A stretch of DNA of 64,000 nucleotides from Capnocytophaga sp. oral taxon 878 (GTDB lineage: Bacteria > Bacteroidota > Bacteroidia > Flavobacteriales > Flavobacteriaceae), in NCBI RefSeq assembly GCF_002999135.1, contig NZ_CP027229.1:1508001-1572000 (forward strand), in the 5' to 3' direction. The position numbers were made by a program, and so were the translations under genes. Below the pieces are notes generated by a model, which was given only the letters and a program-made list of their open reading frames with translations, ran no database searches and was not told where the DNA came from. This document shows, piece after piece, positions 19,590 to 28,600 of this stretch. The stretch's first letter is position 1. Each line of letters starts with the position of its first letter.

Positions 19590-20060
19590 ATGGCGTTATA
19601 CAACTATGGTATCGGTGGTAATGAGGTAGAAGTCGATGCAAATGAATCTATTGCAGACATTCCCTCAAACAGAACCCTTATGGTTCAGAAGCTCACAGAT
19701 GAAGCTCCTGTAACTCCTGAGACAGTAGAAGGTTTGCAGACAGTAGAAGAAGTGTTTGAGCACTTCAGACCCTCTGTGGAATTAGAACTCCAAGATGAAG
19801 AAGGTAATGAGATCAAAGAGAAAGTTGAGTTTAAGAACCTTGCTGACTTTGGAGCCAAATCACTTCAAGAAGGCAGTGAACTTATGAACCGCCTAAATAC
19901 AGAAAAAGAGCAGAACATTAAAATTGCTAAACAAGCAGCCTCTAATAAATTGTTAGCTAAAATATTAGCTAACCCAGAGAGTAAAGAAGCTCTTATGAAG
20001 GTATTAGAAGGGTCGTTAGAAGAATTAGAAAAGTCTGAAGGCAATAATAAAATAGGATAA
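19590..20060 (+). CDS. tssB1: TssB (VipA), T6SS sheath small subunit, copy 1
   Basis: A 156-aa protein starting MALYNYGIGGNEVEVDANES. It is the small subunit of the contractile sheath and acts as a heterodimer with TssC. The N-terminal part, with IADIPSNRTLMVQKL, and the short helical C-terminus fit the Bacteroidota TssB family. It is 2 bp upstream of tssC1 under its own promoter. It differs from copy 2 at only a few residues (FRP/FKP, DEEGN/DEAGN, FGAKS/FAAKS). Confidence 0.92.
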   Translation: MALYNYGIGGNEVEVDANESIADIPSNRTLMVQKLTDEAPVTPETVEGLQTVEEVFEHFRPSVELELQDEEGNEIKEKVEFKNLADFGAKSLQEGSELMNRLNTEKEQNIKIAKQAASNKLLAKILANPESKEALMKVLEGSLEELEKSEGNNKIG

Positions 20061-20062
20061 TT

Positions 20063-21439
20063 ATGGCAGATAATAAGTTACAAGCACAGAGAAGCACTGC
20101 TACCACAACCGTAGTAAAACAAGAAACCGCCACCTCAGCATCTGCTTTAGATGCTCTCAAAGAGTTTGGAGGTTTTGCTTTTTTAGAGAACCTCATTGAT
20201 GGTTACTCAAACCTTAATCCCGCCAGAAAGGCACGCCGTAATATATTTCTTACTGATGAACAATGGTCATCAGAGAGAAAAAACCTTATCAATAGATTAA
20301 GTGTTTGGTTAGACCTGCTTAAGAACAGTAATAATGTAGAGCAAATGCGAGATATAGCCAATAACAAGGCTGAACAGATAGAACAGTTGCTAAACTTTAA
20401 CCTTAAAAAGTCACTTGAAAGAGTAAAAGAATTAGAACGGTCTTACCGTTCAGTAGCACTGTTCTACAAGAATACAGAAAGTCCTAAAGTAAAGAATATA
20501 TCTATTGTAAATGCCGATATAAGCCAGCTTAAGGATTTGGATAACACCCTATTTATTGACCATATCAGCAGTGAGTTAGATAGAAATTACGATCGTTTGG
20601 ACTTGCGTAATAACTATTCTATCTTGGTAGTGCCAGGTTATTTGGGTTCTAACGCAGTTTTGGACAAATGGTCAAAGATAGCCTATAAGAATAAAGCGAT
20701 GTTGGTTACTGACTTTGCAGACTTAGAAAGTGCCGATGATGTGATTGATATATTCTTCAATGCGAACCACTCAGGAGGAGATGTATACAAGTCAAACACA
20801 CTAATGACCTGCAATTGGCTTTTAGGAAGAGATAAGAATGTAAAAGTAGGAGAAGAAGAAAGCCTATATGTGCCAGGCTCATCAGCTTTGGCAGGGAAGA
20901 TTTACAACACCCTAATGGCACAGGTGGTAGCTGGTAAAAAATTTGGTAGTATCAATGAGGTAGAGAGTGTACGTTTTGATTTAAAGAAGAGTGAAATCTC
21001 AGAATTAGAAAGAGTTGGATTGATACCGATGGTCAATGAGTTCAGCAAGGTAATGGCATTCTCAGGAAAGACGTTATTCAATGGTGATAATTTAGGCTTA
21101 CAGACCTATTCAGTGGTGAGGGTATTTGACTATATTGCCAAAGTACTGATAGACTTCTTAAACCGTAGAGCATTTGAGAACTTTTCTTCAAAGACAGAGG
21201 ATGATTTGCGTAGACAGATTGTAAAGTTCCTTGATAGCATACAGGGACCAACAAGGCTGATAGAGAAGTTCAAGGTGATTCGTATCCAGCAGGATAAAAA
21301 ACAGAAAGACAGAGTATGGTTGGATATTCATATTACTCCTTACTTCCCATCAAAGAGTTTTGTGATACAATTAGAAGGTCGCAAGGGAGAGGGAGAAGAA
21401 GAGGCAGTTTGGGAAAGTCAGTACCAACAGCAAGAATAA
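20063..21439 (+). CDS. tssC1: TssC (VipB), T6SS sheath large subunit, copy 1
   Basis: A 458-aa sheath protein. Landmarks are LVVPGYLGSN (near 195), FADLESADDVIDIFF, the core segments AKVLIDFLNRRAFENF and the C-terminal strand WLDIHITPYFPSKSFVIQLEG. The last strand matches the conserved sheath interlocking strands. Copy 2 differs in two patches (DIANNK/DAANSK near 105; KDKNVKVGEEESL/REMNARVGEDEHL region, ERVG/EKIG) and is otherwise identical. Nucleotide differences are concentrated between about 20690 and 21175, while both ends are nearly identical, a sign of gene conversion. A strong terminator follows. Confidence 0.95.
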   Translation: MADNKLQAQRSTATTTVVKQETATSASALDALKEFGGFAFLENLIDGYSNLNPARKARRNIFLTDEQWSSERKNLINRLSVWLDLLKNSNNVEQMRDIANNKAEQIEQLLNFNLKKSLERVKELERSYRSVALFYKNTESPKVKNISIVNADISQLKDLDNTLFIDHISSELDRNYDRLDLRNNYSILVVPGYLGSNAVLDKWSKIAYKNKAMLVTDFADLESADDVIDIFFNANHSGGDVYKSNTLMTCNWLLGRDKNVKVGEEESLYVPGSSALAGKIYNTLMAQVVAGKKFGSINEVESVRFDLKKSEISELERVGLIPMVNEFSKVMAFSGKTLFNGDNLGLQTYSVVRVFDYIAKVLIDFLNRRAFENFSSKTEDDLRRQIVKFLDSIQGPTRLIEKFKVIRIQQDKKQKDRVWLDIHITPYFPSKSFVIQLEGRKGEGEEEAVWESQYQQQE

Positions 21440-21475
21440 CCTTAGAGAGTGTAGATATAACTAAGTAAGATATAG

Positions 21476-21509
21476 AAAGGCTATCCAAAAATTTAAGTGG
21501 ATAGCCTTT
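21476..21509 (+). terminator. Rho-independent terminator of tssBC copy 1
   Basis: AAAGGCTATCCA (21476-21487) pairs with TGGATAGCCTTT (21498-21509), a 12-bp stem with a 10-nt loop, followed by TTTAGGTTTT. The same hairpin follows copy 2. Confidence 0.85.
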
Positions 21510-21587
21510 TTAGGTTTTATTTAACATTTAGTAATAATTTGAAAATCAGTGTTTTGTAAAATATTTTAGCAGAAAGAGTGAAAAACA

Positions 21588-21619
21588 TTTGGTAGGTTCA
21601 CAAAATAGTGCTAGCTTTG
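21588..21619 (+). promoter_or_regulatory. Promoter and long leader of tssD (Hcp)
   Basis: TTTG at 21588-21591, 20-nt spacer, TAGCTTTG at 21612-21619. Transcription from here gives an untranslated leader of about 170 nt before the ATG at 21796. The leader contains a GA-rich stretch (AAAAGGAGGAAGT, near 21678) that can pair with ACTTCGCTTCTTTT (21713-21726), so it is probably folded. No other gene is seen in 21510-21795. Confidence 0.65.
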
Positions 21620-21795
21620 CGCCATAGACAATATTTTAGAATCTTTCTCTTTTTTCCAAAATAGAATAGTTGTCTACAAAAGGAGGAAGTATTTCAGGGT
21701 TTTGTCTGAGGAGACTTCGCTTCTTTTGGTATTATAGCGAATTAAGTCGAGTCTCTTTTTGGGATTTTTTTAATAACAATTAATTTAAATTGCGT

Positions 21796-22194
21796 ATGGG
21801 ATCTTTTAGAGCTTCATTCGAATTTTCTGGAAAAGAATACGATGTATTGTTTTCTAATTTTGAGTTTAGTAGAAATACAGACTCAAAGGGTAAGCCTTCT
21901 TCTAATGTATTAGGAGGCAGAGTGCGTTTAATCATAGAGTCAACAGAAGACACCGCTGTTGTTGAGTCTATGCTCAATGGACAATTCAAACCTGTTGAGG
22001 GTAAAATCGTCTTCAAAAAGACAGACGAGGATGCCAAGATGAAAGAGGTTGAGTTCAAGAACGCTTATGTTGTTAATTACAAAGAGACTTTGGATGTTAA
22101 CAATGATGTACCGATGACCATTGATGTAACATTCTCTGCTGAAGAAATCATCATCGGAGATGCGTCATTAGACAATCGTTGGCCAAAGGCATAG
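21796..22194 (+). CDS. tssD: TssD (Hcp), T6SS inner-tube protein
   Basis: A 132-aa protein, MGSFRASFEFSGKEYDVL..., with the beta-barrel pattern of the Bacteroidota TssD family (NVLGGRVRLIIEST, FKNAYVVNYKETLDV, ending DNRWPKA). Hcp rings stack to form the tube expelled by sheath contraction and are the most abundant secreted T6SS component. The start is placed at the ATG at 21796 rather than at the in-frame TTG at 21790, because the family begins MGSF or similar. It is the only hcp in the window, has its own promoter, and is followed by its own terminator, so it can be transcribed separately from tssBC and vgrG. Confidence 0.92.
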   Translation: MGSFRASFEFSGKEYDVLFSNFEFSRNTDSKGKPSSNVLGGRVRLIIESTEDTAVVESMLNGQFKPVEGKIVFKKTDEDAKMKEVEFKNAYVVNYKETLDVNNDVPMTIDVTFSAEEIIIGDASLDNRWPKA

Positions 22195-22231
22195 TTGGAT
22201 ATTTTTGTCTCAACTATGGTAAAAGACAATG

Positions 22232-22267
22232 AGCTCTCGGGTGTATCTTTCATTCGAGAGCTTTTTT
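22232..22267 (+). terminator. Rho-independent terminator of tssD
   Basis: AGCTCTCG (22232-22239) pairs with CGAGAGCT (22255-22262), with a 15-nt loop and a run of six T. It lies between tssD and vgrG. Confidence 0.8.
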
Positions 22268-22312
22268 CAAAAATAGACGAACTAATACCTTAAAATATAA
22301 AAGTAATTTTTT

Positions 22313-24073
22313 ATGATTTTAGATATATTTGACAGCAAACAGATCAGTATAGATGGTAAGTTTATTGATAGCTATAAAAAATTGAAACTTGAACAGACTA
22401 TTAATGATCATCATAAATTCACACTTCATTTAGATAGTGGTGTATCTGATAAGCTCAATACAGATGCTATAAATAAGGCTAAGGAATGGTTAGGAAAAAC
22501 AATTGTTATTAGCACTACAGGGAAGGATTTTGTAGGGGTTGTTACTGATATTTCTTTTGAAGACTCTTATAATGAGGATAAATATATAGTAGTAAAAGGC
22601 TTCTCTCCGACAATTCTATTAGAAGATGGTAACAAATCACAATCATGGTTAGGAAAAACGTTAGCGGATATTTTTAAGGCGCTTACTAATAATGGACGCT
22701 TAAATGTGAAAATAACCCCAGAGTATACAAGCTCTATAGAATATGAAGCTCAATATACAGAGAGCAATTTTCATTTTATACAACGCCTTTGTAAACAGTA
22801 TTATGAATGGATGTTTTATGATGGAGAAACTCTTATGCTGGGTAAGCCTGAAAAGCCAGAGGCAAAACAATTACTGATAGGTATAGATATTTCTAAAATC
22901 AAGACACATATTACAACAGATGCAAGGAAATCAAAATCGACTTCATTTAGTTCCTCAAATAATAACACTTATTCAGCACAAAGTCCAGATAATGTATCAG
23001 GATTAAATGATTTAGGAGATTTTGCCTTTAAAACTTCGTTGCAGATTTATCCTGAAGGACACAATGAGTTTCCCTTAGCTCGTATTCCTGACCAATCAAC
23101 ATTAGACAAATTGATGAAGCGTAGACAACAGAGTATAGCTTCTCAAACACATTATATAGAGGTAACATCAACCTGTAAAGGACTGACTATAGGGAGTGTT
23201 ATCGAAATAGCCTCAGCAGACCCTTTAAAAAGGGATAATATTGAAACCAAAGGGAAATATATTATAACAGAGATAAAACACGAAGTAGACTTTGATAAGT
23301 ATTATCAAAATGAATTTAAAGCCTTGCCTGCTGAGATTGCTGTACTTCCTGAACCAGAAGTAGAAATGCCTATAGCACAAGTACAAATGGCAACAGTGGT
23401 GAGTAATGATGATCCTAAAAAGAAAGGCCGTGTACAAGTAAAGATGAATTGGCAGAGTGGGGATATGAAAACTTCGTGGATACGAGTAATGACCCCTGAT
23501 GCAGGAAGCAGTGATTCAGTAAGTTCTAATAGAGGTATGGTGTTTATTCCTGAAAAAGGCGACCAAGTATTAGTAGGTTTTAGGCATAACAACCCTAATC
23601 GTCCCTTTGTATTAGGAAGCCTCTTCAATGGAAAAAGCGGTGGCGGCGGTGGTAGTGATAACAAAACAAAAAGTATCACAACTCGCAGTGGAAATACAGT
23701 ATCTCTTAATGATGCTGATAAGAGCATAACAATATCAGACCCCAGTGGAAGTCAGGTTTTATTAGATGGAAAGGAGAATATTTTAATGTCCTCTAAGACT
23801 TCAATTAATTTGACGGTAGGTAGTAGCTCTATAACAATAAATAAGGAAGGGAAAATTACAATAGAAGGAGTTGAGATTGAAGTAAAAAGTTCTGGCTCTA
23901 TAAGTAATACATCTCCTAAGGTCGCAATATCAGGAGGAGAAGAAGTCGCTATCAATGGTAAAAATTCTACAAACATTAATGGAGCAAGTGTTAATGTATC
24001 AGGAAATGCCACTACAAATGTAAGTTCTTCAGGAACGACTGTTATTGATGGTACTATTGTAAAAATAAACTAA
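22313..24073 (+). CDS. tssI: TssI (VgrG), T6SS spike protein
   Basis: A 586-aa spike protein. An N-terminal gp27-like part (about 1-330; FHFIQRLCKQYYEWMFYDGE is the typical phage-hub motif) is followed by a gp5-type OB domain (about 360-440; DPKKKGRVQVKM, GDQVLVGFRHNNPNRPFVLGSLFNG). A glycine-rich linker (GKSGGGGGSDNK) leads to a beta-helix of short T/V/S/G-rich repeats (TINKEGKITIEGVEIEV, INGASVNVSGNATTNV). There is no extra C-terminal effector domain, so the cargo must be carried by separate PAAR-Rhs proteins. It begins a run vgrG - TPR protein - small membrane protein - rhs2 - immunity genes with gaps of 1, 38, 7 and 2 bp. Confidence 0.95.
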   Translation: MILDIFDSKQISIDGKFIDSYKKLKLEQTINDHHKFTLHLDSGVSDKLNTDAINKAKEWLGKTIVISTTGKDFVGVVTDISFEDSYNEDKYIVVKGFSPTILLEDGNKSQSWLGKTLADIFKALTNNGRLNVKITPEYTSSIEYEAQYTESNFHFIQRLCKQYYEWMFYDGETLMLGKPEKPEAKQLLIGIDISKIKTHITTDARKSKSTSFSSSNNNTYSAQSPDNVSGLNDLGDFAFKTSLQIYPEGHNEFPLARIPDQSTLDKLMKRRQQSIASQTHYIEVTSTCKGLTIGSVIEIASADPLKRDNIETKGKYIITEIKHEVDFDKYYQNEFKALPAEIAVLPEPEVEMPIAQVQMATVVSNDDPKKKGRVQVKMNWQSGDMKTSWIRVMTPDAGSSDSVSSNRGMVFIPEKGDQVLVGFRHNNPNRPFVLGSLFNGKSGGGGGSDNKTKSITTRSGNTVSLNDADKSITISDPSGSQVLLDGKENILMSSKTSINLTVGSSSITINKEGKITIEGVEIEVKSSGSISNTSPKVAISGGEEVAINGKNSTNINGASVNVSGNATTNVSSSGTTVIDGTIVKIN

Positions 24074-24074
24074 T

Positions 24075-25391
24075 ATGGCAAGTAATCCTATTGAAAATAG
24101 TATAGAACAACTAACTGAGGACTGGTCATTAGCTGTTGAACAAGCTGATGTAAGACTTGTTAGAATTTTATCAGAATATGAAAACCAAAGTCTGATAGAT
24201 ACTTTTTTTGATTATCTTTTAGCGATAGATATAGAAAGTGATACTTTTGTATTCTGTAGTGAAACGGAATATACAGATACAAATGCTTTTTGTCACTCTA
24301 TTGTCAAAGAAATAGAGGAAGAAGTACAGATTTGGAATACAGCAAATATCCCAGAGGATATACCTCATTCAGAAATCAATTGGAAAGCAGATCTTACAAT
24401 TGAAGATCCTATAACACTATTGACACAGAACCTAAATAGTTTTAGTAGATACGTCTCACCAGATGAAAAGCAAAAAATATGTTTGGTCTTAAAGCAACCT
24501 GCTTTTACTAAAAAAGAGGCTACTGAGTTTTTTTCAGAGATTCTAAAACAAGATTTAGTGAGTAATTTGCGTTTTACGGTAGCAGATTATAAAGAGGGTA
24601 CTTTGTATGATAAACTATCATCACAATATTCAACAGAGGTTAAAACCATCATTCCTTCAATGGATATAGCTGGTCTTGCAGAACAACTTGCATCGCAAGA
24701 AGTCAATGAAGGAAGTGCAGATAGCCTTTATAGAATGTATTTGATGCGTTTATTTAATAAGGCAAAAGCAAAAGATTCTGAGGGAATAATGCAAGAGGCT
24801 AAAAATTGTTTAGATATAATCAGCAAAGAAATTGAGAATGATGTCAATTGGATTTCACAAATAGTAACTGTTTATACCGTAATTTATGGTGATAAATTGC
24901 GTCTAAAAGATTATAAAGAGGCTTTATATTTCTCTGATAAAGCGGTTGAAGCAGCTACTTTATCTGAAGGAAAAATCGACCCTACATTGTCCTATCGTTT
25001 GATGGGGCAAACACTTACAGGAAATGGAGCAATTTTGTGTATCCAAAAACAATGGGAAAAAGCTGTTAAGGTATATGAACAAGCTACTAAGGCTTATGAA
25101 AGTTGTGGTGATTATTTAATGCAGTGTGAAACACTCCGACTCTCTGCTTGGGTAAAAGAACAAAACAATCAGAAAAGTGATGCTATAGATGATTATACAA
25201 AGGCATTTTATTTAGTAAATAAGATGACACCTGAGATAGCAAAACACTCAACATATCCTCTAATTGTTCAGAAGCTATTAGATAGTACTATTAGATTAGA
25301 CAAGCTATCTGATAAGGAAATGGACAATGTATTGTCTCCAATTTTAGGAGAAGAATGGAGAAGTTATGTGAAAGAATACAGAAAGAACTAA
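24075..25391 (+). CDS. TPR-repeat protein, probable effector-loading adaptor
   Basis: A 438-aa cytoplasmic protein starting 1 bp after vgrG. The first ~200 residues are not recognised; they contain a P-loop-free alpha/beta segment (KICLVLKQPAFTKKEATEFF). The second half is made of tetratricopeptide-like helical pairs (DYKEALYFSDKAVEAATL, QWEKAVKVYEQATKAYESCGDY, KSDAIDDYTKAFYLV). The position between VgrG and a PAAR-Rhs effector is where adaptor or chaperone genes lie in other T6SS clusters, but the protein does not resemble the DUF4123, DUF2169 or DUF1795 adaptors. The role as a VgrG-Rhs adaptor is inference. Confidence 0.65.
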   Translation: MASNPIENSIEQLTEDWSLAVEQADVRLVRILSEYENQSLIDTFFDYLLAIDIESDTFVFCSETEYTDTNAFCHSIVKEIEEEVQIWNTANIPEDIPHSEINWKADLTIEDPITLLTQNLNSFSRYVSPDEKQKICLVLKQPAFTKKEATEFFSEILKQDLVSNLRFTVADYKEGTLYDKLSSQYSTEVKTIIPSMDIAGLAEQLASQEVNEGSADSLYRMYLMRLFNKAKAKDSEGIMQEAKNCLDIISKEIENDVNWISQIVTVYTVIYGDKLRLKDYKEALYFSDKAVEAATLSEGKIDPTLSYRLMGQTLTGNGAILCIQKQWEKAVKVYEQATKAYESCGDYLMQCETLRLSAWVKEQNNQKSDAIDDYTKAFYLVNKMTPEIAKHSTYPLIVQKLLDSTIRLDKLSDKEMDNVLSPILGEEWRSYVKEYRKN

Positions 25392-25429
25392 GATATACTA
25401 TATACTAAAAGATAGAAACATATTACGTT

Positions 25430-25690
25430 ATGGAAAATCTAACACCAAAATTTTTTGAAAATCCAGCTACTATTTTCCTTATTGCAGCGATTGTACTTAT
25501 TATCTTTGTAATAGGTATTATCTTAGATAAGGATTGGGCAGTTTTTATTATAAGAAAATCAGGATTTACCTTTTACATTGCCTCGTTAGGTAGAAATGCC
25601 GTGCGCCTCTATCAAGGGATTGGTTTTACCATAGGTGCTATTGCAGCTTTATTTCTATTTGCTTATTATTCAGGATATTTTAACAAATAA
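25430..25690 (+). CDS. Small two-helix membrane protein in the vgrG-rhs2 cluster
   Basis: An 86-aa protein with two strongly hydrophobic segments (TIFLIAAIVLIIFVIGIIL and GIGFTIGAIAALFLFAYYSG) and a basic loop between them. The stop lies 8 bp before the rhs2 start. No family was recognised. It might be a membrane factor for effector insertion, an immunity-type protein for a membrane effect, or an accessory of the membrane complex. Only its place in the operon supports a T6SS link. Confidence 0.5.
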   Translation: MENLTPKFFENPATIFLIAAIVLIIFVIGIILDKDWAVFIIRKSGFTFYIASLGRNAVRLYQGIGFTIGAIAALFLFAYYSGYFNK

Positions 25691-25697
25691 CGCACCA

Positions 25698-28600
25698 ATG
25701 GCAGAGACAGACCACAGTTTTTTCGATAACTTCAGCGACCACTTGCAATCCACTCTTGGACAGCAGGCGCAGGGGCTTTCCCAGCTGAAGATAGAGAATG
25801 CCAAGATGAACTCCAATAAGAACCTTAGTGGAGAGACCAAGACTGTGGCAAATGTGTTGGACGCTGTGGATGCAGGTGTGCAGGCTTTTGGGCTGGTAAC
25901 AGGAGCTGTGGACGGGGTGGTAGAATCTGCCTTGGTAACTGCCCTTAGCGGTTTAGGACTTAAAGGAATGGCATGTCTGCCTGTGGCAATACAGCTAAGC
26001 CCTGTGCTGGGTATAGACATCCACTTTGTCAATATTCCGCCATCACCCGCCCCTGTGCCGATGCCTCATCCCTATATGGGTATCCTCTTGCGTCCTAAGG
26101 ACTTTCTCTCGGCGGCAATCTTGTCGCTTATTCCTCCCCCACCAGAAGCACCTGATGTTGAAGACCCTGACAACCCCACAGAGGCGGAGCAACAAGCCTT
26201 AAACCTCAATAAAGCAGTGAACTTAGCCCATACCCTGCTCACGATGAAGCTGGGCAATCTGGGGGCATCCGTGCTCATCGGAGGGCTACCGCGTGTGGTG
26301 GCAGGTACCCCAACGATAAATATCCCTCACGTTCCTATGGGAGCAGGCTTTCACGCTGTGGCAGCAGGCATTCAAAAGAACAAAGGACACGCCTATATGG
26401 GTAGCCTCAACGTGCTGGCAGATGGCGACCCGCTCTCGGGTGGCGGTGCACACTTGCATATGAACTGCTGTGATGTAGGCATCCCCTCTCCCCATACCGC
26501 TGGACAAGTAGCCAAACACAAGGAAGTACCTACAGGAATTCCTGTGTATTTGCCCACAGGAGTGATTAACCCCATACCAATGAGCAAACAGGTGCTTACC
26601 AACCCCGTGCCTATCCCTCTTAACCCTATCTCTTTTTTTAGTGGGAAGATAAAATCCTCTTTTGGGCGTTTGTTTAAGAAAGCAAAGAAAAAACTCTCAG
26701 ATAAACTTCACGGGATAGTCAATAAGCATATCCAATCTGATAAACTCAAAGACAGACTACATACGGCTATCTGTACCGTTACAGGGCACCCTGTGGACGT
26801 GGCAGATGGCACTTTCTTTACTGATGAGGAAGACTTCTTCCTCTCAGGGGTAATTCCCTTCTCGTGGCAGCGTATCTATTACAGCCAAAGCGACTATCGC
26901 GGTCCTTTGGGCTATGGCTGGCATCACAGTTATGATATGGCTATCGTGGTAGACGAGCACAGCCTCACTTTTAGAATGAGTGATGGTCGCCCTATTGCCT
27001 TTGTGCTGCCCACTGCCGACCACCCTGTGCTTAATATCGCTGAGCAAATGGAAGCGCGTTGCACCGCTGAGGGAGAGTACTATATCTGGAACCGCAAAGA
27101 AGACCTATATTACTACTTTACCAAAGAAAAATACAAACAACAACAACTGCTAAGCCGTATTGTAGACAACAACGATTTTAGCATTGACTTCTTCTACAAC
27201 CGCAGTGGGCATCTTGAAAAGATCATCGATAGCTGCAAGCGTACCCTGCGGATTGAAAACGATAGCAAGGGGCATATCACCAAAATTATCGCCCCTCACC
27301 CTGAGTACCAAAGCAAACCAGAAGATAATGCACTGACAGTCGCTATTTATGAGTACGATACTGAGGGCAACCTTATCAAAGAGACCAACGCTGCGGGCGA
27401 TAGTATGCACTTTGAGTACGACAATCACCTGCTCACCAAAGAGGTATGGCGTACAGGGCTTACGTGGCACTTTGTTTATGATGGTAATAAGACGGGTGCG
27501 CGCTGCGTGCATACGTGGGGTGATAAAGACCTCTACAACCACCGCCTGACTTTCTTAGAGGGAAAAACCATCGTTACCAACAGCTTAGGACACGACACCA
27601 CCTATTATCACAAAGGCGGGCTGGTATACAAGCAGGTAGATGCTGAGGGAGGCGAACAGCATTGGCGTTACGATGCCAACAATCAGCTCATCGCCTATAC
27701 CGACCAATTAGGCAGTACCTACTTTTACGACTATGACGAGCGCGGCAATACGCTAAGGGCAACCGACCCCGAGGGTGGTAATACCCAAACCGAATACCCG
27801 CACCCAATACTGCCATTAGGGCACTTACCTACGAAGTTTAAAGACTTAAACGGAGGGGTATGGCGTTGGAAGTACGACAAGCACGGGAATGTCATTACCC
27901 GCATCAATCCCGAGGGGGCTATTACCACAATGGAATACCAAGAGGGACTTTTGAAGACCATCACCGATCCGCTGGGCAATACCACCTCCCTCAAATACGA
28001 TAGCGAGCACAACATCACAGAGGTGAGCGACAACAGAGGCAACCGCAGTTATTTTGAGTATGATAAATGGGGGCGATGCACCGCTATTACCAACCCCAAA
28101 GGAGCGAAGCAAGAGCGAACCTTTGACGCGCTTAATAGGGTCATTCGGGTAAAGGACTTTGACGGCAATGAAATCAAACTCGCTTACGACCCTATTGACA
28201 ACCTGACCTACTACCGCGACAATATCAACGAGGTAAGCTACAGCTACAAGGGGATGTGGAAGCTCGGCAAGCGTACCGACTACAGAGGTACGATGAAGTT
28301 CGACTACAACACTGAAGAACAGCTCACAGCTATCTTCAATGAAAAGAGAGAGCGGCATTACTTTGAACTTGACAAGGTAGGGAATGTTATTGAGGAAACG
28401 AACTTTGCTGAAAAGCTAAGACGCTACAAACGCGACCTTGCAGGTAGGGTTATTGAAGAAACGCTGCCCAGTGGCAAACAAAGAGCTTATAACTACGACA
28501 AAGTAGGGCGTGTAACCAAAGTGGAGATGGTCTCAGGGATGCGCGGCAGCGATGAGGAGCTATCGCAGTTCTTTGAGTACTACCCCTCAGGAAAACTCGC

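Noticed and set aside
25635..25697. 21-residue N-terminal extension of rhs2
   Set aside because: It overlaps the preceding membrane-protein gene; rhs1 and rhs3 align from the ATG at 25698.
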